Both the position numbers and the translations under genes were made by a program. From the NCBI GenBank assembly GCA_016291915.1, contig JAEEZP010000249.1, positions 1 to 9,206 on the forward strand: a stretch of 9,206 nt of DNA, given 5' to 3'. The notes beneath the pieces are model-generated. The model was not told the origin of the DNA. It made no database searches and saw nothing but the letters and a program-made list of their open reading frames with translations. Of this stretch, positions 6,729 through 9,206 are shown in pieces. The stretch's first letter is position 1, and each line of letters starts with the position of its first letter. The stretch is from Prevotella sp. (lineage in GTDB: Bacteria; Bacteroidota; Bacteroidia; Bacteroidales; Bacteroidaceae).

Positions 6729-8330
6729 ATGAAAAAGGATTTCTTAAAAACGATTATATTGTCACTGACATTGGTATTACTGACAGGCTGCAGTGACTTT
6801 TTGGAGGAATCATCTCAAGACAACGACTATGTGCGCTCGTGGAAGGATTTGAATGAGTTGCTCTTAGGCGGCTGTTATATGGAAGTGAACACCACATCGC
6901 CATCCGCAGCTTTCGTCGTGGAGTCGAACAAAGGTATGTTCCTTCACCTGCTTGCCGATGAGGTGGAAGAGAACAACTTCGGTCAGCAGCATTTCGACAA
7001 TCATGAGCGTGAGTTTGCCTATCTTACTTGGCAGCAGCGTACAGGTATGAAGGAGAACTTCAACGGTTTCTTTGTGGAAAACAACACCTGGACAATGATA
7101 TATAAATATATTAATGTGGCTAACAACATCCTGAAGAGTGTCGTGGATGTACCGGTAACCTTAGACTCCGAGAAAGAAGGAGCAACAAGAGTATCTGGTG
7201 AGGCTCATTTCCTTCGTGCCTTCTATTATTTCTGGCTCGTAAACCTCTATGGCAATCCTTACGATCCTAACACAGCCTCTAAAGACTTAGGTGTACCTAT
7301 CAAGACCAGCGAACAGGTGGAGGACCAGAAATTCACCCGTAACACCGTGCAGGAGGTGTACGACTTGATTATCTCTGATCTGTTGACTGCTGAGGAAGAG
7401 TTGGCACAGGTTACCAAGCCCCGCCACTCGATGTATCGTGCTGATGTCACCTCCGTACGTCTGCTGCTCAGTAGGGTGTACCTCTATATGCAGAACTGGG
7501 AGAAAGCTGCAGAATATGCTCGTAAGGTGATAGCAGATCATCCTACATTGATGAATATCGTAGAAGATAACAGTTATTTCAACACGAAGGCTAACCCTGA
7601 GAATATCTTCTCCATGGGTGGCGATGATCTGGTATCTATCTTAGACCCTGCCGTACAGGCTCTTCGTGTGAGCAAGGAGCAGTATGCACAGTACTCTGTC
7701 AATGACCTGCGGCGTGAGCGCTGGTTCTGGCCCTATGGCTCTTTCACAGGACTGACCAAGCGCCGTGCAAACTTCGAGATGGTATCAGTGGTATATCAAA
7801 AGACTGATATCCAATACTACCACACATACTACTGTCGTTATACCACAAGCCAGGCCGATGTGTCATCCTTGTTCTGGCTCCGTTCTGGTGAGGCTTACCT
7901 GAACCTGGCTGAGGCTGAGGCATATATGGGTCATGAGACAGAGGCCCGTCAGACATTGAATACCCTCCGCAACGCTCGTTTCTACAAGAATGCACCAGAT
8001 CGTGAGGTAACGGCATCAGGCAGTGAACTGATTACAGCCATCCGTAACGAGCGCCGTTTGGAGCTTGTCCTGGAAGGTCACCGCTGGTTCGACCTGAGAA
8101 GATACAGAGTATGTAAGGTTCAGCCGGAGAAGAAATCTATCACCCATAACTATACACTCTATAAGGATCGTGGATCCTACGATATCATTGAGACCCGTCA
8201 GTATGTACTGACGGAAGATGATGAGTCGTGGACACTGCCTATCCCGCAGGAGGTGCTCGACTTCAACACCGGCATGCTTAACAATCCCAACAAATGGCGT
8301 GACTACGTAGTTGTTCCTACAGAAGAATAA
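6729..8330 (+). CDS. SusD/RagB-type surface nutrient-binding lipoprotein
   Basis: The protein has 533 residues. The N-terminus is a lipoprotein signal (MKKDFLKTIILSL...) with lipobox LTGC, so Cys21 should be acylated; SDFLEE follows, an acidic stretch like the Bacteroidetes signal for surface exposure. The opening CSDFLEESSQDNDYVRSW and the helical, TPR-like middle (NWEKAAEYARKVIADHP) are typical of SusD. The C-terminal SusD/RagB domain carries FWLRSGEAYLNLAEAEAYMG at about 382-401 and the signature IRNERRLELVLEGHRWFDLR at about 438-457. SusD proteins form the lid over the SusC barrel and bind the ligand at the cell surface. The gene starts 14 bases after the susC-like stop codon, so the two are co-transcribed as usual for this pair. 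No glycan-specific feature is visible, so a glycan, peptide or other ligand all remain possible. Confidence 0.95.
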   Translation: MKKDFLKTIILSLTLVLLTGCSDFLEESSQDNDYVRSWKDLNELLLGGCYMEVNTTSPSAAFVVESNKGMFLHLLADEVEENNFGQQHFDNHEREFAYLTWQQRTGMKENFNGFFVENNTWTMIYKYINVANNILKSVVDVPVTLDSEKEGATRVSGEAHFLRAFYYFWLVNLYGNPYDPNTASKDLGVPIKTSEQVEDQKFTRNTVQEVYDLIISDLLTAEEELAQVTKPRHSMYRADVTSVRLLLSRVYLYMQNWEKAAEYARKVIADHPTLMNIVEDNSYFNTKANPENIFSMGGDDLVSILDPAVQALRVSKEQYAQYSVNDLRRERWFWPYGSFTGLTKRRANFEMVSVVYQKTDIQYYHTYYCRYTTSQADVSSLFWLRSGEAYLNLAEAEAYMGHETEARQTLNTLRNARFYKNAPDREVTASGSELITAIRNERRLELVLEGHRWFDLRRYRVCKVQPEKKSITHNYTLYKDRGSYDIIETRQYVLTEDDESWTLPIPQEVLDFNTGMLNNPNKWRDYVVVPTEE

Positions 8331-8351
8331 AGATTTAAAGAAGAAAGAATC

Positions 8352-9206
8352 ATGATAAGAAAAATCCAGATATTATTGGCAGCATGTATGGCGGTAATGC
8401 TCATGACTGCCTGTGGGGAGGAAGATGAGACCTTGGGTACGGAGTATCAGGATCCTACCGTCAATTTTATCCCTGACCCATCAGCAACTGATGCTACCTC
8501 TGTGCTACGCAGGGAGTTTAAGGAAAAATATGGCAGTTATCTGTTGTTTACAGATACCCTGCAGCACTATCAGATAGGTATAGATGTGAACGGTGATCCC
8601 AAATTTTTCACCGAGATGCTCAATATACTTTATTCTGTCGGACAGTCACTGCCACTTACGGACAAACAGAAATATACCTATTTTACGGATATTGAAGAGC
8701 AGCGTAAGGTGGTTGACTATATGGATCAGTATATCCTGAACCATATCACTGGTAAGCTACGCCCCTTCAGCTGGTTCTTAGCCAAGACGATAGAGGTGAG
8801 AAACAACCTTGGGGATATCGCTCGTCCGTTCGCAGCTTGTGGTCAGCGTACTATTGTAGTGTCGTTAGGGCAGGCGTTGCGACTCTCCGATGCAGGAAAG
8901 AAGACACTGGCTACCCGTATCCTGAATACAATTATCGGGCAGTTGAGTCAAAACAACAGTAGTTACTTTACAGAATTCTTCGCTATTAGTGGTGCATTGT
9001 ATTCCCGTTCGATGTCTGTACCTGAAGGCACCACTCGTGATAAATACTTAATGGAAAATGGATTTATCACTGCTGGAAGCTCCTTACCTGATTTTTATTT
9101 CCCGTCACAGAAAGATGACTTGCAGGCTTATTCTTTGATAGTCATCTCTTATACGGATGAACGAATAGAGCGTACTTACGGCCAATATCCGTTGGTTATG
9201 AAGAAG
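8352..9206 (+). CDS. Surface lipoprotein resembling SusCD-linked zinc metallohydrolases, HExxH absent; 3'-truncated
   Basis: The ATG at 8352 opens a frame that stays open for 285 codons to the window edge, so the C-terminus is missing. It starts 21 bases after the susD-like stop, in the same operon. The N-terminus is a lipoprotein signal (MIRKIQILLAACMAVML, lipobox MTAC, Cys21) followed by GEEDE, an acidic stretch consistent with surface display. The body resembles the lipoprotein family found beside SusCD and annotated as putative zinc-binding metallopeptidase (PF15890-like). The matching landmarks are YFTEFFAISGALYS (205-218) and YLMENGFITAGSSLPDFYF (232-250). In remembered family members an HEFxHILHQ segment stands about a dozen residues before the TEF motif; here that place reads TIIGQLSQN (193-201), with no His or Glu. 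No HExxH occurs anywhere in the visible part. I read it as a probable non-catalytic relative. The family call comes from memory of the pattern and should be treated as moderate. Confidence 0.7.
   Translation, partial: MIRKIQILLAACMAVMLMTACGEEDETLGTEYQDPTVNFIPDPSATDATSVLRREFKEKYGSYLLFTDTLQHYQIGIDVNGDPKFFTEMLNILYSVGQSLPLTDKQKYTYFTDIEEQRKVVDYMDQYILNHITGKLRPFSWFLAKTIEVRNNLGDIARPFAACGQRTIVVSLGQALRLSDAGKKTLATRILNTIIGQLSQNNSSYFTEFFAISGALYSRSMSVPEGTTRDKYLMENGFITAGSSLPDFYFPSQKDDLQAYSLIVISYTDERIERTYGQYPLVMKK

Noticed and set aside
1..9206. CRISPR array, tRNA or rRNA gene, insertion sequence, integrase or attachment site
   Set aside because: I saw no regularly spaced repeats, transposase or integrase motifs, terminal inverted repeats or tRNA-like cloverleaf; the window is filled with ordinary coding sequence and short intergenic gaps.
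6729..9206. Assignment of the locus to a specific glycan (polysaccharide utilisation locus)
   Set aside because: No glycoside hydrolase, lyase, sulfatase or carbohydrate-binding domain is present, and SusC/SusD sequence alone does not reveal the substrate.

Overview
The window looks like a chromosomal segment of a Bacteroidales bacterium, most like Prevotella/Segatella or Bacteroides. The reasons are a complete SusC/SusD pair, a FecI/FecR-type sigma/anti-sigma pair, lipoproteins with acidic residues after the lipobox cysteine, promoters of the Bacteroidetes TTG-N19-TAnnTTTG type, and start codons preceded by A/T-rich sequence instead of Shine-Dalgarno motifs. The genus is inferred from sequence character only. 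All recognised genes are on the + strand.

Layout. (1) Positions 1-558 hold the 3' end of a gene I do not recognise, with a short inverted repeat around its stop codon. (2) Positions 559-803 are intergenic, with a short 7-bp tandem repeat, spaced TTGTCC words and a near-consensus promoter. (3) Positions 804-1235 encode a small secreted protein made of two PepSY-like repeats, closed by a clear intrinsic terminator at 1262-1288, so it is probably monocistronic. (4) From about 1366 a second promoter appears to drive an operon running off the right edge: ECF sigma factor (GTG start at 1424), FecR-type anti-sigma factor, SusC-type TonB-dependent transporter with an N-terminal STN signalling domain, SusD-type surface lipoprotein, and a 3'-truncated lipoprotein. 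There is no gene-free stretch above 300 bases.

How the genes work together (inference from family knowledge). The SusC/SusD pair would import a bulky ligand across the outer membrane. The STN domain of SusC would report transport to the periplasmic part of FecR, which releases the ECF sigma factor to raise transcription, presumably of this operon. No glycan-degrading enzyme is visible, so the substrate cannot be named. The last gene resembles the lipoproteins annotated beside SusCD as zinc metallohydrolases, but the place where HExxH should be reads TIIGQ, which suggests a non-catalytic surface protein.

Items most worth a second look are the apparent loss of the metal-binding motif in the last gene, a long imperfect hairpin (1930-1980) filling most of the gap between the sigma and anti-sigma genes and ending five bases before the anti-sigma start, and the evidence that the sigma gene starts at 1424 and not inside the upstream terminator. 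I did not find a clearly new defence, mobile or RNA system here.
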